Source: Lepas anatifera (taxonomy: Eukaryota; Arthropoda; Thecostraca; Lepadidae). Taken from it: a stretch of DNA of 64,000 nucleotides. Shown in pieces: positions 48,762 to 61,100 of the stretch. The notes under the pieces were generated by a model. The model saw only the letters and a list, made by a program, of their open reading frames with translations, ran no database searches and had not been told where the DNA came from. The stretch spans positions 1,674,001-1,738,000 of the forward strand of contig JAOTON010000971.1 of NCBI GenBank assembly GCA_034440635.1, written 5' to 3'. Within the stretch, counting starts at the first letter, position 1. The number at the start of each line of letters is the position of its first letter. Position numbers and translations under genes: made by a program.

Positions 48762-51195
48762 CTGAGGGCAGACAGTGTCAGAGGCGCGTGCAGCCCGCAG
48801 TAGGAAGGCGACTAGCACAACAGAGCAGGCATGCGGCAACGCAAGAGACACGGTGCCAAGGCGTTAAAAAAGACGGCCGAGATGTCTACGTAATATCTTT
48901 CAATTAACTACATAGGCTGCGAAAAGACTTGAAAATATTTTACCGCGATCATGAAATATGTTGTACGAATGTGAAAAAGAACGCACACATTATTCCAACC
49001 ACTTTTGCACCTGACCTTGTTTTCCGACACGACCTGTTCTATACAGTCTGTGATGGTGTTATTTATACGTTGCCACTGCTCATCGGAGACGATAATAGTG
49101 ATTGTTGGGTTTCAATTTACGACGCACCAGCTGCTGAGGATGCACTGCGTAGCCAGCTTCCTCCTATTGGGAGGGCTTTGGGCGTCAGACAAAAAAAAAC
49201 TCAGAGAACCCCCGGGACTTGAACCCACGTCGTTGAGGACTTTCATGATGCGCCTACTCAGGGCCAGCTTGAAGTGTTTTTCGATGCGGCATCAAAATAG
49301 AACAAAGATGTAATGGGTTGCTCTCGAGTGGTGTCATTGTCTGCATAGGGGTAACCACTCCAAGAGGAAGGGGGTCTGCGCCGACAGAGGCTTACGCTGC
49401 CTTCGGCTATACAAGGTTTCTTGGCAATAAAGACTGGCTCATTTTTGCGAGTGAAAATCAGGGCGCCTGAGCTAATCCAGTCTGCATAACGTGGCAAATA
49501 ACACGACGAGGTAATTGGGGCATCTCAGAGCCTGCCCCTTATAGGGCAGATATTTGGTGGCTGGGGTACAATTTCCTTACAACATGGGCACAATTATTCC
49601 CATACGAATTTGTATTACCTTCATATATTTGTCCCATTTTTCAACTTTGATTTCAAAATTGAAAAAATAAAAGCTGAAATAAATAAGTCTTAACGTTTTT
49701 AAGCAAAAAAACATTACCCTTCCGTTCCATGATACATTCAGGAGTTTTACCCCAGGAGTATTCCTAATCCGGAATCTTTTTTTACTTTCTCCAATGATAG
49801 CTATGACGCTTTTACAACAGTTACATATACGGAGATATTTCAACCAATAATTGTTTACCCTGTTTTTTTGTGCCTCCGTGTCCACCTCACGTGGGTCAGT
49901 TCTACCCTAAGTGTCATTCTCTGCCCCGAGGTTTCCCTACCTACCTCAAACACGGACAAAAGCTGTCCCAAACCGGTAGGTATGCCCCGAGCCTACTCCG
50001 ACGCCCAACGAGATCTCCTCAAATCCTGCCACATTCTACAGAATGGGTGCTTAGACAACTTCGAGTGCCCCTTGGGGCTGAACCCACCCCGGTGGCAATA
50101 AGTATCGATAGAAAGTTTTTTCGTAAAACCGGGCATTTAGCCGATTACAGCGACAGCAATCGTTTCGAGAAATGAATTGGGCACCCAACGGTGCAGAGGG
50201 AGGGGGACTCCCGTGGACACGGAATAAGGGGACCGCAAACTGTCTCATCCCCAATCCAGCGTTGGAGTCTTCCTCTCCTTCGCAATTCTAAGGTCTCCGC
50301 CGGATTTTTTGTTTAATGGCAGGTGCTTTTACAATATTTTGACGGTTTCCCATCCAAAACTATCTCGCACGATTTCGCTCGACGGTTTCGTGATTTCGTG
50401 GCAGGTTTCGACGAGATTCCCAGTTCCTGTTCAGGCAGCTCTTCTGGTGGACTCCCCGTAATGAAACAACTCTTTCGGTCGTTGGGAGAGAAGATGGGAG
50501 GTGAAGTACACACAGAAACGTATCTGGGTTTGTTCCAAGTGATCAGCCTATTGAGACAACACTGGTAAGTGCATACCTACCTAGGTGCCGAGGCATGATA
50601 CTTCAAGTACAAATAACAACGCGCACTTCATAAGGACTTGTTTCGTGTTTGTTTTTTAAGGACGTTTTCGTTTTTCGTCACCGAAAACATGTTTGTGCCA
50701 TTGAAATGCATTGAGCTAGCTACACTGCGCAAAAGCAAAGCAAAAAAACCAAATGAAAAAAACGAAAAAAACGTTGAAATAACTAAACAACACCTTTCAA
50801 AAATGAAAAACCATCCTCAATAACAAAACGTATTTAAAAAGTGAAAGGCGTCTCTAAGTGAAAAACGAAACAAATTTGGATATTTGAACCTTATTTTGCA
50901 TGTTTTGCTTGTTGATCATTGTTTATGAATGTGGCGCAACTGTTGTAATCATTACTAGGGTGGTAAGCGGCGGTGTAGGGTGGTTTGATTAAATATGGAG
51001 ACCATTGTTATATTGATTTTGTAGACCAGAAAAACCTAATCGTTGCATTTGGCAAGTACAGTCACAAGATCTATCTAAAAGTAAGGGTAACATGGGATAT
51101 CGCACTCAGATGCCATCTATGGTATATTGACGCTGGGGATGTGATGACACCGCAGGTGCCTGGGCTTCTGATTCTGAGAGAATAATGTTTCAGAG
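48762..51195. other. Upstream of the innexin exon; no further exon found
   Basis: The 5' exons of the innexin (membrane segments 1 and 2) were sought on the minus strand and not found. A plus-strand frame at 50323-50568 ends near a good donor-like CACTG|GTAAGT but encodes nothing I recognise. The stretch at 50690-50900 is rich in AAAAAC/AAAACG. Confidence 0.35.
49085..49275 (-). mobile_element. tRNA-derived SINE (copy 2), antisense
   Basis: The minus strand contains GGTTCAAGTCCC (box B, 49214-49225), with a box A-like stretch to its right. The preceding sequence (TTGTTGGG near the 3' end, TTGGGAGGG) matches the SINE at 28640-28830. Confidence 0.55.
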
Positions 51196-51890
51196 TCAAG
51201 GAACGCCGGAAACATATCCGAAGGCGCTGAGCATGGGCAGATCCAGCTTCGGCGTTTAGGAGGGGGAATAGTGAGATGGAGTGCTAGGTGGATCCCCGAT
51301 CTCCGATCCGGGGGAGGGGACACATGGTCGGAAAGGAGCCGTTCGGATCAGGGGACGCAAAACATATCGGGTGGGTGTATAATCCTATCGCGGGGACGCC
51401 AATACTTGCATCCTAAGGGCAGGAGAGGGAAGTGATATTTCAGGGGGCGCCGTGACCATTTCAGGGAACTCCGAAGGCAAGGCGCAATGGGGGAGGGATT
51501 TCCCTTTGTCCCCTGGATCTTTCTATGATGGCGGATCCAGCGTTATTTGAATCAAGGGGGAGCTAATTCTGAACAGTGGGATCTATAAGGTGGAGCCCCG
51601 AAGGAGGGCTATGAAGTCGCGTTTGAGGAGCTCCCAGCTGGTGCTTTCATGGAGCGCAGAGCATGAACGGATCCAGGGGCAAGAGGGGCATCGGCTTCCT
51701 ACGAAATGGCCACAACTCCCCCATGAAATACCTCACAGCTCCCCTAAGTCGAATAACAGTATCGACGCCCCGCGATAGGATTTGGCATCCACAGCTCATA
51801 GGTTTTATGGTCCAAAAGTGGCCCAGTGGCCCACTGGCCCGGAAGGCCATGTGCCCTACTCTCTCCCCCCTCCCACCTGAAAATCGGTAT
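51196..51890. repeat. Family K-like repeat relics
   Basis: Sequence such as GGGCAGATCCAGC, GGCGCCGTGACCATTTCAGG and GATGGCGGATCCAGCG resembles family K hAT-type elements. No complete element with target duplications could be delimited. Confidence 0.4.
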
Positions 51891-53830
51891 TGGAAGCAGA
51901 AAGGAAGCAGAGTGCAGAGGCGTACTTAGGTGGCCAGAGAAGGGAAAGTGCAAAGGCGTACTCAGGCAGCAGCAGCAGGGGAAGGGGAGGAAAATGCACA
52001 GGCGTGCTCAGACCGCCGGGGAAGGGGATAAGGCACAGAGACGTCCTCAGGGACCTAGGAATTGGAGCTATGTCCAGAGGCAGGCTCAGGTAGCAGAGAA
52101 GGGAAGTAAAGTACAGAGGCGTGCTGAGGCAGTCGGGTAAGGGTAGGAAAGCGCAGAGGCGTACTTAGGCATCTGGGGAAGAAAGAGGAAGGCGCAGAAG
52201 CATGCTCAGGTTGAGGAAGACGCAGAGGCGTGCTCAGTCACCTAGGGAAGAGAGGCAAGGCGCAAAGGCGCGCTGAGGCAGTAAGCAAAGGGAGGAAAGT
52301 GCAGGAACGTACTCGGGTAGCTAGGGAAGGTGAAGAAGGTACAAAGGCATACTCAGGCAGGGAGGGGAGGTAAGGCAGGCAGGGAAGGAAAAAAGTGCAG
52401 AGGCGTACTCAGGCAGCCGGAGATGGCAGCAAGGAAAGGGAGGAAAGTGCAGGGGTGTGCTCAGGCAGCCGGAGTTAGGGAGAGGAAAGAGAAGCACGCT
52501 CAGGCCGCCGGGGAAGGAAAACGCACAGATACGTCCTCATGGATCTAGGAAAGGAGAGAAATGTGCAGAGACGCGCTCAGTCAGCAAAGAAAGGAAGTGC
52601 ATGGGTGTACTCAGGTAGCTGAGGAGGGGAGAGGAAGGCGCAGAGGCGTGCTCAGGGAGTTAGAAAACATGGGTAGGTGCTGAGTGGCGCTCAGACAGCC
52701 GGGGAGGGAAGACGAAAGTCTAGATATGTACTCAGGCAGCCAGCAAAGGAAGAGGGAGCGTACTCAGGGAGCCGGGGAAGGAGATAAGGTACAGAGGCGT
52801 CCCCAGGCATCTAGAGAAGAGTAGTAATGCGCAAATGCACGCTCAAGCAGGCACCCAGGTTGTTGAAGAAGGAGGAAGAAAGTGCAGAGACGTCCTCAAG
52901 CAGCGGGGGAAGGGAAGGAAAGTCCAGATGCGTACTCAGGCAGCCAGGGCAGGCAGAAGGAAAATGGAGGAAAGTGCAGAGGCGTGCTCAGCCAGCTGTG
53001 GTTAGGGGAAAGAGCAGAATCACGTTAAGGCCACCGATGAAGGAAGAAAGGCACAGAGGCATCCTCAAGGATCTAAGGAAGGGAAGAAATATTGAGAAGC
53101 GCGCTCAGGCAGCAAAGAAAGAAAGAAAAGAGCTGAGGCGTGCCAGGGCAGTCAGGGAAGGCGAGGATAGTACAGGAGCATACTCAGGCATCTGAGGAAG
53201 GGAGAAGAAAGCGCAGATGCGTGCTCAAGGAGGGGAAAGTGCAGAGGCGTGCTCAGACAGCTAGGGAAGGGCGAGGAAAGTATAGGGGCATGCCCAGGCA
53301 GCCAGGCAATGTAGCGGAATGCGCAGAAGTGTGCTCAGGTAGTTGAGAAACAGGAGTACCTATGTGCTGAGCCGAACTCAGGTGGCCGAGGAGGCAGAAA
53401 AATGCAGAGGCGTGCTCAGGCAGCCAGGAGAAGGGAGAAAAAAGTGCAGAAGCGTACTCAGGCAGCCATGGAAGAGAGAGGAAGCACAGAGGTGTGCTCA
53501 GGTAGTTGAGGAACCTCGATAGATGTTGAGTCGTGCTCATACAGCGAGTCAAGGACAGCGAGTCAAGGGCAGCGAGTCAAGGAACTGAAAGTGTAAAGGC
53601 GTGTTCAGGGAGTTGAGGAACGTGCGCATGTTCTGAGCCGTGCTCAGATGTCCCGGGGAGGGGGGAGAAACATGCAGTGGCGCACTCAGGCAGTTGGTGA
53701 AGGGCGAAAGGCACAGAGGCGTCCTCAGACATCTAGGGAATGGAGCAAGGTGCAGAGGAGCGCTCAGGCAAACATGAAAGGCAGGGAAGTGCAGAAGCGT
53801 GCTCAGACAGCCAGCCCGCTGCCCAAGTAC
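51891..53830 (+). repeat. Satellite with about 40-55-bp unit, plus orientation
   Basis: Variable units of the form GTGCAGAGGCGTGCTCAGGC followed by AGCCGGGGAAGGGAGGAAA run for about 1.9 kb. Unit length and sequence vary, so the array is old. The many open frames are repeat by-products rich in RRAQAA-like text. Confidence 0.85.
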
Positions 53831-54310
53831 GCCCTGTAACATTCATTCCTTCCCCACATTCCTGAGCACACCTCTGAACTTTCCTCCCTTTCTTACTACC
53901 TGAGTGTGCCTCTGCACCTTACTCCCTTTCCGTTTCCCAGATGCCTGAGGATCCCTCTGTGCCATTCCCCCTTCCCCGGCTGCCTGGGTACGCCACTGCA
54001 CTTTCCTTCCCCGGATGTCTGAGCACAACTGAGCACCTATCCCTGTTCCTAACTCCCTGAGCACAGCTCTGCGCCTTCCTCTCCCTTCCCCGAATGCCTG
54101 AGTACCTCTGCGTACTTTTTAACCCTCTCCAACTATTATAGCACGCCTCAAAACTTTACTCCCTTTCCTTACTGCCTGATCGCGCTTTTGTACTTTGCTC
54201 CCCTACCCTAGATGCCTGAGGACGCCTCTGCTTAACGCGCCTTTGGAGCCTTTTCCCCTTTCCTACATCCCTGAGGGTGCGTCTGTGTCTTTCCCGGCTG
54301 CCTGAGCACG
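53831..54310 (-). repeat. Same satellite, inverted arm
   Basis: From about 53,835 the units read GCCTGAGCACGCCTCTGC-like on the plus strand, the reverse complement of the preceding array. This makes a head-to-head inversion of the satellite. Confidence 0.85.
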
Positions 54311-54639
54311 CGAATCGGTACTGCTAGGGGAGACGTCTCACCTTTGCCAGATAGAGACATTGGGTTTTGCGTGGAGCCAAAAAAATCCCAAGATTTCTAA
54401 ATTTCCCCAGATTCCCGGGATCTCCTCATGAGAAGCTTGGGCGAGGGATTCTTGGTATGGGCGTCGAAAGCGGGGGAGGGGGGACGGGGGGACGCGTCCC
54501 CCTGTTGTCCTGCCAGGGGGGAACATCTCCCAGAGTTTCTGGGTCGATGGTTATTAATGTTGTCAGGTACCGAATATGCTCAAAATTCGCCTTCCCCGGT
54601 CACTCGCAGCCCGGGTCTGTCCCCCCTGCGAAAATTCCG
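54311..54639. other. Spacer between satellites, nothing recognised
   Basis: It contains a G-rich patch (about 54470-54530) but no gene. Overlapping frames in several phases lack domains. Confidence 0.4.
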
Positions 54640-54956
54640 TGGCGGTGCCCCTGCATGGGCGTATCCAGGGAAGTGGACTCAGGCCATGGGCAGATCCAGG
54701 GAAGGGTAGAAGACGGGACCCAACAAAATTAAGCATGTGTCATAGGCGGATACAGAAAGAAAAATGTTAGGGCGCACTACGGAGCAGGGCATTCCTGGCG
54801 TAGGCGTATCTAGAGAAGGGGATTTAGGCCACAAGCGGATCCAGGGGAGGGAATTCCCTCCTCTGGATCCGCTTATGGCCTAAACTCGCCTCCCCGGTTA
54901 ATTAGGGACCTACCTAATTAATTAGGTGGGTCCCTGTAAAACAATGCATTCCGGTC
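54640..54956 (+). repeat. 141-bp satellite, left fragment before the large hAT-type insertion
   Basis: It contains GGGCGTATCCAGG, CATGGGCAGATCCAGGG and CATAGGCGGATACAG units like those at 59550-61100. A near-perfect palindrome centred at about 54857 (AGGGAATTCCCT) flips the orientation locally. The last unit, TCCCTGTAAAACAATGCATT, is cut by the element at 54957. Confidence 0.8.
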
Positions 54957-55029
54957 CAGTGGCGTAGCCACGGGGGGTCCTTGGGGTCCGCGGACCCCCC
55001 CTTGGGCTGACCTTATGCACTGGAAAACA

Positions 55030-57960
55030 CGAGCACTGGTCTCAGGGCCCCCTGAGCTTGGTCTCAGGGGGCCCTCCGAGCTCGATCTCAGGCCCCCCTC
55101 CCGAGGTTGGTCTCAAGGGACCTCCGAGCTTGGTCTCAGGGGCCCCTCAAGCTTGGTCGTACGGGCCCCCCTGATCTTGGTCTCAGGACCCCCGAGCTCG
55201 GTCTCAGGGGCCCCCGAGCTTAGTCTCGGAGCGCCCAAGCTTGGTCTCAAGGGACCTCCGAACTTAATCTCAGGGGCCCCCGAGCTTGGTATCAGGGGCC
55301 CCCGAGCTTGGTCTCACGGGCTTTCCGAGCTTGGTCTCAGGGGCCCCCGATCATCGGTATTGAGGACTCCAGAGTGCCGAACATTGATCTCGGGGGGGGG
55401 CACGAGCTTAGTCCCAGGTGCCCCCCGAGCTTGGTATCAAGGTACCTCCAAACTTGGTCTCAGGGGCCCCCCGAGCTTGGTCGTACGGGCCCCTGATCTT
55501 GGTATCAGGGGCCCCCGAGCTTTGTCTCAGGGGTCCCGAGCTTGGTCTCAGGGACCCCCGAGCTTAGTCTCAGGGGCCTTTCTATCTTGGTCTCAGGGGG
55601 CCCTCCGAGTTTGGTCTCAGGGACTCCTGAGCTTGGTCTCACGGACCTTCCGAGCTTGGTCCCAGGGGGCCCCCGATCATCGGTATTGAGGGCTCCAGAG
55701 TACCGAACATTGACCTCGGCGGCCCCTGAGCTCGGTCTCAAGGGTCCCTGAGCTTGGTTTCAGGGCCCCCCGAGCTTTAGTCTCACGGGCCTTTTGATCT
55801 TGGTCTCAGGGGGCCCCAAGCTTGGTGTCACGGGGCCCTCCGAGTTTGGTACCAGGGGACCCCCGAGGTTGGTCTCAGGCCCCCCGAGCTTGGTCTCAGG
55901 GGGCTCCTCGAGCTTGGTCTCAGGTCCCCCAAGCTTGGTCTCAGGGGCCCTGAGCTTGGTCTCAGGGGGCCCCAAGCTTGGCATCAGGGGGTCCGAGCTT
56001 GGTCTCACGGGCCTTTCGAGCTTGGTCTCAGGGGGCCCCGAGCTTGTTCTCACGGGCCTTTCGATCTTGGTCTTAGGGGGCTCCAGAGCTGGTCTCAGGG
56101 ATCCCCCGAGCATTGGTATCGATGGCTCCGGAGCAGCGAACATTGACCTCGGGAAGTGGGGGGGGGGACAATATTGATCTCGGGGTGCCCCCCGACTATC
56201 AATATCGAGGGGACTTATGGGCGAGGCACGAGAATTGTCCCCATGGGACCCAGAGTTTGGTCTCAAGGGCCCAGGCTTGGGCTCAGGGTCCCTGAGCATT
56301 GGTATCGAGGGGCTCCAGAGTACCGAGCATTAGGCTCGGGGGGCCTCCGAATGTTGATCTGGGGGCCCTCCGAACAACGGTGTCCAGTTACTCCTGAGAA
56401 AAGCAGAAGCATGGGCGTAAGGGTGCCCCCGAACCTGATATAAGTGGAACCCCGAGCTTTAGGAGCCCTGCGCATCAGTATCCAGGGGCTCCGGAGTAAT
56501 GGTATCGGGGGGAGGGGAAGCAATGCTTTCCGGAGCCTCCAAGTGCTGATCTCGGCGGGCCCCCGAATGTGTGGATGCAGTGGCGTAGCCAAGGGGTTCT
56601 AGGAGTCCGAGGACCCCTTTGGGCCAATCTGAACCACTGCAAAGCATTCTCTTATCACGGGGCCCCCAGAATCAGTCTCAGAAGCCCCTGAAGATTCGTT
56701 CTCAGGGCGTCCCGAGCCGGCCTCAGGGCCCCGCCTGAGGGTCAGTCTCAAGACCCCCAAAAAGTAGATTTCAGGGGGTCCCTGAGAGTTAGTCTCAGGG
56801 GATCCCGAAAGTCGGTCTCAGGGGCCCCCAGAGTCGGTCTCAGGGGGGGCCGAGCTCGTCCCAGGGTCCCCCAGAGAGTGGTTCTCAGGGCCCCGCGACA
56901 GTCTATTTCAGGGGGCTCTATGAGAGTCAGTCTCAGAGAACCCCAAGAGTCGGTCAAGGGGACCTCGAGAGTTAGTCTTAGAGGACCCCCGATATTCGGC
57001 CCCATAGTCTTACGGGCGTCTCTCTCAGGAGTCAATATTTACTTTCAGGTGGCCCCGAGAGTTAAACTGGGGGTCCGAGAGTTAGTCTCATTTGATCCGC
57101 AGAGTGCTGATCTCAGGAGGCCCCCGAGGGGTAATCTTGGGAACCCTCGAGATTTAGCCTGAGGCTGTGCCCTCCCCCTAGTTGTTGAATAAGAGGCCCC
57201 GAGAGTCAATCTCAGGGAGCACCTAAAAGTTAGTCTCAGAGTGCTCCTGGGAGCTAGTCTCCGGTTCGTCCAAGAGCTAATTTTGGGGCTTTGAGAGCAA
57301 TTCCCAGAGGTGCTCCAGAATTTTGGTCTCAGTTAGCCTTAGGCCTCTGAAGGCTAATCTGGGCTTTAGAGAGGCAGTCTCAGGAGTGCCGTGCCAAGTA
57401 CTCAGTCTCAGTGGTGCTTCCACGCCTCCATCCTCGAGTGTTAGTCTCAGGGGGCGCCCTAGGGTTAGTCTCAGAGGGCTAACGGAAGTCATTCCCAGCC
57501 CCCCGCCCCACCCCAGAGACAGCCTCAGGGGAACCCCAAGAGATTATCTGGATGGCTCCGAGAGTCAGTCTCAGCCCCCTCCCCCAGAGCAAATCTGGGG
57601 GGCCGATAAATAAGCCCAGAGGTGCTGCCGATAACTAATCTAGGGAGCTCCGAGAGATTCTCAGGAGTCCACAATTTTGGTCAAGAGGCGCCGTGAATCA
57701 GTATCAGAGACTCCCTGAGATCTAATCGGGAGAGGGGCCGGAAATTAACCTTGTGAGTAGCGCCAAGTGTTGGTCTTAGGCGGCCCCAGAGCTAGTCTCA
57801 GGTCCCCTAAGAACTGATCTCGGGAGCCCGAGTTATTTTCAGAGGACCTTTCAGTTCTAGTCTAAGGAGGGCCGGAGAGCTAATCTCAGAGATTCGAATA
57901 TTAGTCTCACGAGGTCTCCAGGAGTTAGTCTCAGGGGTCCCCTGAAGCTGCCCTCAGGTG
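55030..57960 (+). repeat. GGTCTCAGG satellite array inside the large hAT-type element
   Basis: Units of about 23-27 bp with core GAGCTTGGTCTCAGGGGCCC are fairly regular to 56450. From 56650 to 57960 they decay, with AGAGTTAGTCTCAGGG-type units. The frames at 55015-55689 (plus) and 55760-56299 (minus) are repeat translation, not proteins. Confidence 0.92.
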
Positions 57961-58179
57961 TCCCCAAAAGCTAGTCTCAGCGAGCACTCCTCTCCTTCCT
58001 CCCCCCTCCCCTCAAAGTTATCCTCAGGGCCCCACGAGAGTAAGTTCCAGGGAGTCCTAGTAGGTAGTTCTCATGGTACCCCCAAATGCTGGTTTTGGGG
58101 GACGTTAGTACTGATTTGCAGGAAAAGTGTTGTTTTCGGGGGTCCCAGATACTGGTTTCGGCGCCGTGTCAAGTGCTAG

Positions 58180-59450
58180 GCCCCTTGAGATCTCTGCTCG
58201 AGCTAGGGGTCAGGAAGGGGGGGGGTTTTGGGTGATGGTCCTGGATGGCTTAACACTGGCATAGCAATGCAAGCCTTGTACAAAGCCTATCAGAGACCAA
58301 AAGTCCAAGGAAGTACTCACCTCCCTAAGCCCCCGGGATCTCCAACTAATGGCTAGGGAGGAGTAAGTGAGCGGTTTCATCAGTAGGACCGTCCATGGAA
58401 TAGGTTTTATATAGCATCTGGGGCACACTCACATATCCTTTTTATTGAGTTTCCTTTTTCCTTTCCATTTCTTTTAGATTTTAGAATACAATCCAGAGAT
58501 ATCGCTTGAGATCCTAGGCTCAAAGAAGATTTTCAAAAATCATATGCCTCGGAAAAATTTATATTTTCCTATTGCGTACCAAAAAAGACAAATTGAAACA
58601 TGTCGATCAGGCACCATTACTGAAGGAAAGGCAAAAATTAATCTAATTTTAACATCCATAATAGCAAATCGAACAGGGAATTTGGAACTTCAGCTGGTTT
58701 TCAATCTATTAGCTTAGTTCCAATAACTACCCTCCTAAATATTCTGAAATAAACAATTTTCAAATATTTTCGTAGGAAACCAAACAAACAAGGAAAATGA
58801 CACACATTGATGAGCATAATCCCAAAAAGAAAAATAGGTATGAAAGGTTTAAAATAACAATGACAGAGTAATCCAAGGCGATAGTTATCTCAGGCGCCTA
58901 TTGTTTTGGTCATTTTTTTTTGCTCATTTACAACATAGCAAGGGTAAGAAAGTAACTGTGGTGAATTCATCAGGATCTTTCCGCGGAATAGACGTTATAT
59001 AACGTCCAGAACACACCACCATCCACCATATCCCTTGTATTTGTATTAATTTTTTCCATTTCTTTGGAAACTTTCTGATGAAAGAGTTCATGAATTCGAC
59101 ACTCGGAAAGAATTGGTAATCATTTTCCGTAGAAGACCATTTCTTCGTACTCAAAACGACTGACCTTCAATAACTTCATACCTGATTACCAGAGTGAATT
59201 GAGGTAAAGTCACGTTGAACATCATGCACGCAGTAAAATTTGATTTCCAGAAAAGTGCCACAAAACTGTTATAGCCACGCTGTCATATAGGTATGGGCCA
59301 GCCTTAATATTTGGTGACCTAAATTTACCAACACTTGGTCGGATCGAGAAAAATCAAACTATGAAAAAATAATAACAAGCACTTAAAAAGGATAGACGAA
59401 TTTCCGTCGTGTAAATGTTATAATGCCAAAATTTTATACGACACATATAG
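58180..59450. other. AT-rich interior of the large hAT-type element
   Basis: Unlike the left part, this stretch is AT-rich and non-repetitive. All frames are short (largest 76 codons on the minus strand at 58924-59154) and none shows hAT transposase features. Two related pieces (TATATAGCATCTGGGGCACA at 58408 and ATATAACGTCCAGAACACAC at 58997) suggest an internal duplication. Confidence 0.5.
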
Positions 59451-59549
59451 GAGATGGGCCCGACTACTAAGGGGCCCCCCGGCCTGGGGGCCCCCGACGG
59501 TAGTCGGACCCCTCCTTGGCCGAATCCTGGCTACGCCACTGTTCCGGTC

Positions 59550-61100
59550 ACAGGCGGATTCAGAAGAGTTACCGTGCTCTACAGAGCAAGGGATTTCTGG
59601 CATAGGCACACCCAGGCTAGGGGATTTAGGCCATGGGCGGATTCAGGGGAGGGAATTAGGTGGATCCCTATAAAATAAAGCATTCCAGTCACAGGCGGAT
59701 TCAGGAGAGTTGCAGTGCTCTACAGAGCAAGGAATTCCTGGCATAGGCGCATCTAAGGTAGAGGATTTAGGCCATGGGCGGATCCAGGGGACGAATTTAA
59801 GTGGGTCCCTGTAAAACAAAACATTCTTGTCATAGGTGGATTCAGGAGAGTGCCAGTGCCCTACAGAGCAAGGGATTTCTGGCATAGGCACACCCAGGCT
59901 AGGGGATTTAGGCCATGGGCGGATCCAGGGGAGGGAATTACGTGGATCCCTATAAAATAAAGCATTCCAGTCACAGCCGGATTCAGGAAAGTTGCAGTGC
60001 TCTACAGAGCAAGGGATTTCTGGCATAGGCACACCCAGGCTAGGGGATTTAGGCCATGGGCGGATCCAGGGGAGGGAATTAGGTGGATCCCTATAAAATA
60101 AAGCATTCCAGTCACAGGCGGATTCAGGAAAGTTGCAGTGCTCTACAGAGCAAGGGATTCCTGGCATAGGCACATCCAGGCTAGGGGATTTAGGTCATGG
60201 GTGGATCCAGGAGAGAGATTTAGGTGGGTCCCTGTAAAACAAAGCATTCCAGTCATAGGCAGATTCAGGAGAGTTGCAGTGCTCTACAGGGCAAGGGATT
60301 CCTGGCATAGGCGCATCTAAGGTAGAGGATTTAGGCCATGGGCGGATCCAGGGGACGGATTTAAGTGGGTCCCTGTAAAACAAAGCATTCCTGTCATAGG
60401 TGGATTCAGGAGAGTGCCAGTGCCCTACAGAGCAAGGGATTCCTGGAATAGGCGCATCCAGGTTAGGGGATTTAGGCCAAGGGCGGATCAAGGGAAGGAG
60501 ACGGGACCCTGTAAAACTAAGTACACTCGTCATAGGCGGATTCAGGAGGGTTGCGGTGAACTGCAGAGCAGGGAATTCCTGGCATCAGCGGATCTAGAGA
60601 AGGGGATATAGGCCATGGGCGGATCCAGGAAGGGGGAAGAAGAGCAGACCCTATAAAGCAAAGCATACAGGTCATAGGTGGATTCAGGATGGTTTCAGTG
60701 CACTACAGAGTAAGGAATTCCTGGCATACGCGCTTCCAGGGTAGGGATTTAGGCCATGGGCGGATCCAGGAAAGTGGAAGAAGAGGTACCCTGTAAAACA
60801 AAGTATACGTGTCAGGCGGGTTCAGGAGTAGATAATGCTTAAGTGCACTACAGGGCAGGGGATTCCTGGCCTAGGGGATCTAGAGATTAAAGTGCACTAC
60901 AGGGCAGGGGATTCCTGGCATAGGGGATCTAGAGATAGGGATTTAGGCCATGGCTGGATCCAGGGAAGGGGAAAAAGGCGGGACTCTGTAAAATAAAGAA
61001 TACGAGTCACAGGCAGCTACAGGAGGGTTGCAGTGCACTACAGGGTAAGGGATTCCTGGCATAGGCGCATCCAGGGAGGGAATTTAGGCCATGGGCGGAT
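59550..61100 (+). repeat. 141-bp satellite, forward arm
   Basis: CATTCC landmarks at 59681, 59822, 59963, 60104, 60245 and 60386 give an exact 141-bp period. Each unit contains three sub-motifs that look like hAT termini: CATAGGCGGATTCAGG, CATAGGCGCATCCAGG and CATGGGCGGATCCAGG. The right third is more diverged. The frames across it (SVEHCNSPESACDWNALFYR on the minus strand) are repeat translation. Confidence 0.93.

Larger units (their letters stand above)
54957..59541 (+). mobile_element. Large non-autonomous hAT-type element carrying a satellite, 4585 bp
   Basis: The termini are CAGTGGCGTAGCCACGG and CCTGGCTACGCCACTG, with 14 bp of perfect inverted repeat. Identical 8-bp duplications TTCCGGTC lie at 54949-54956 and 59542-59549. 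Removing the element rejoins a unit of the 141-bp satellite (GCATTCCGGTC to ACAGGCGGATTC), which proves a single insertion. The left 3 kb is a GGTCTCAGG satellite array; the right 1.3 kb (58200-59450) is AT-rich unique sequence. No frame resembles a hAT transposase. A second terminus-like copy lies inside at 56580. Confidence 0.88.

Noticed and set aside
55015..55689. 224-codon open frame rich in Leu-Gly-Pro repeats
   Set aside because: It is the translation of the 25-bp satellite; the repeat also gives long frames on the other strand (55760-56299).
58924..59154. Possible transposase remnant in the large hAT-type element
   Set aside because: The 76-residue frame lacks any zinc-finger, catalytic or dimerisation motif of hAT transposases.
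59643..60173. 176-codon minus-strand frame with three near-identical repeats
   Set aside because: The 141-bp satellite is a multiple of three, so any stop-free unit yields a repeated open frame; there is no start or splice context.
59550..61100. CRISPR-like regular repeats
   Set aside because: The repeats are contiguous 141-bp units with no unique spacers, in eukaryotic DNA.
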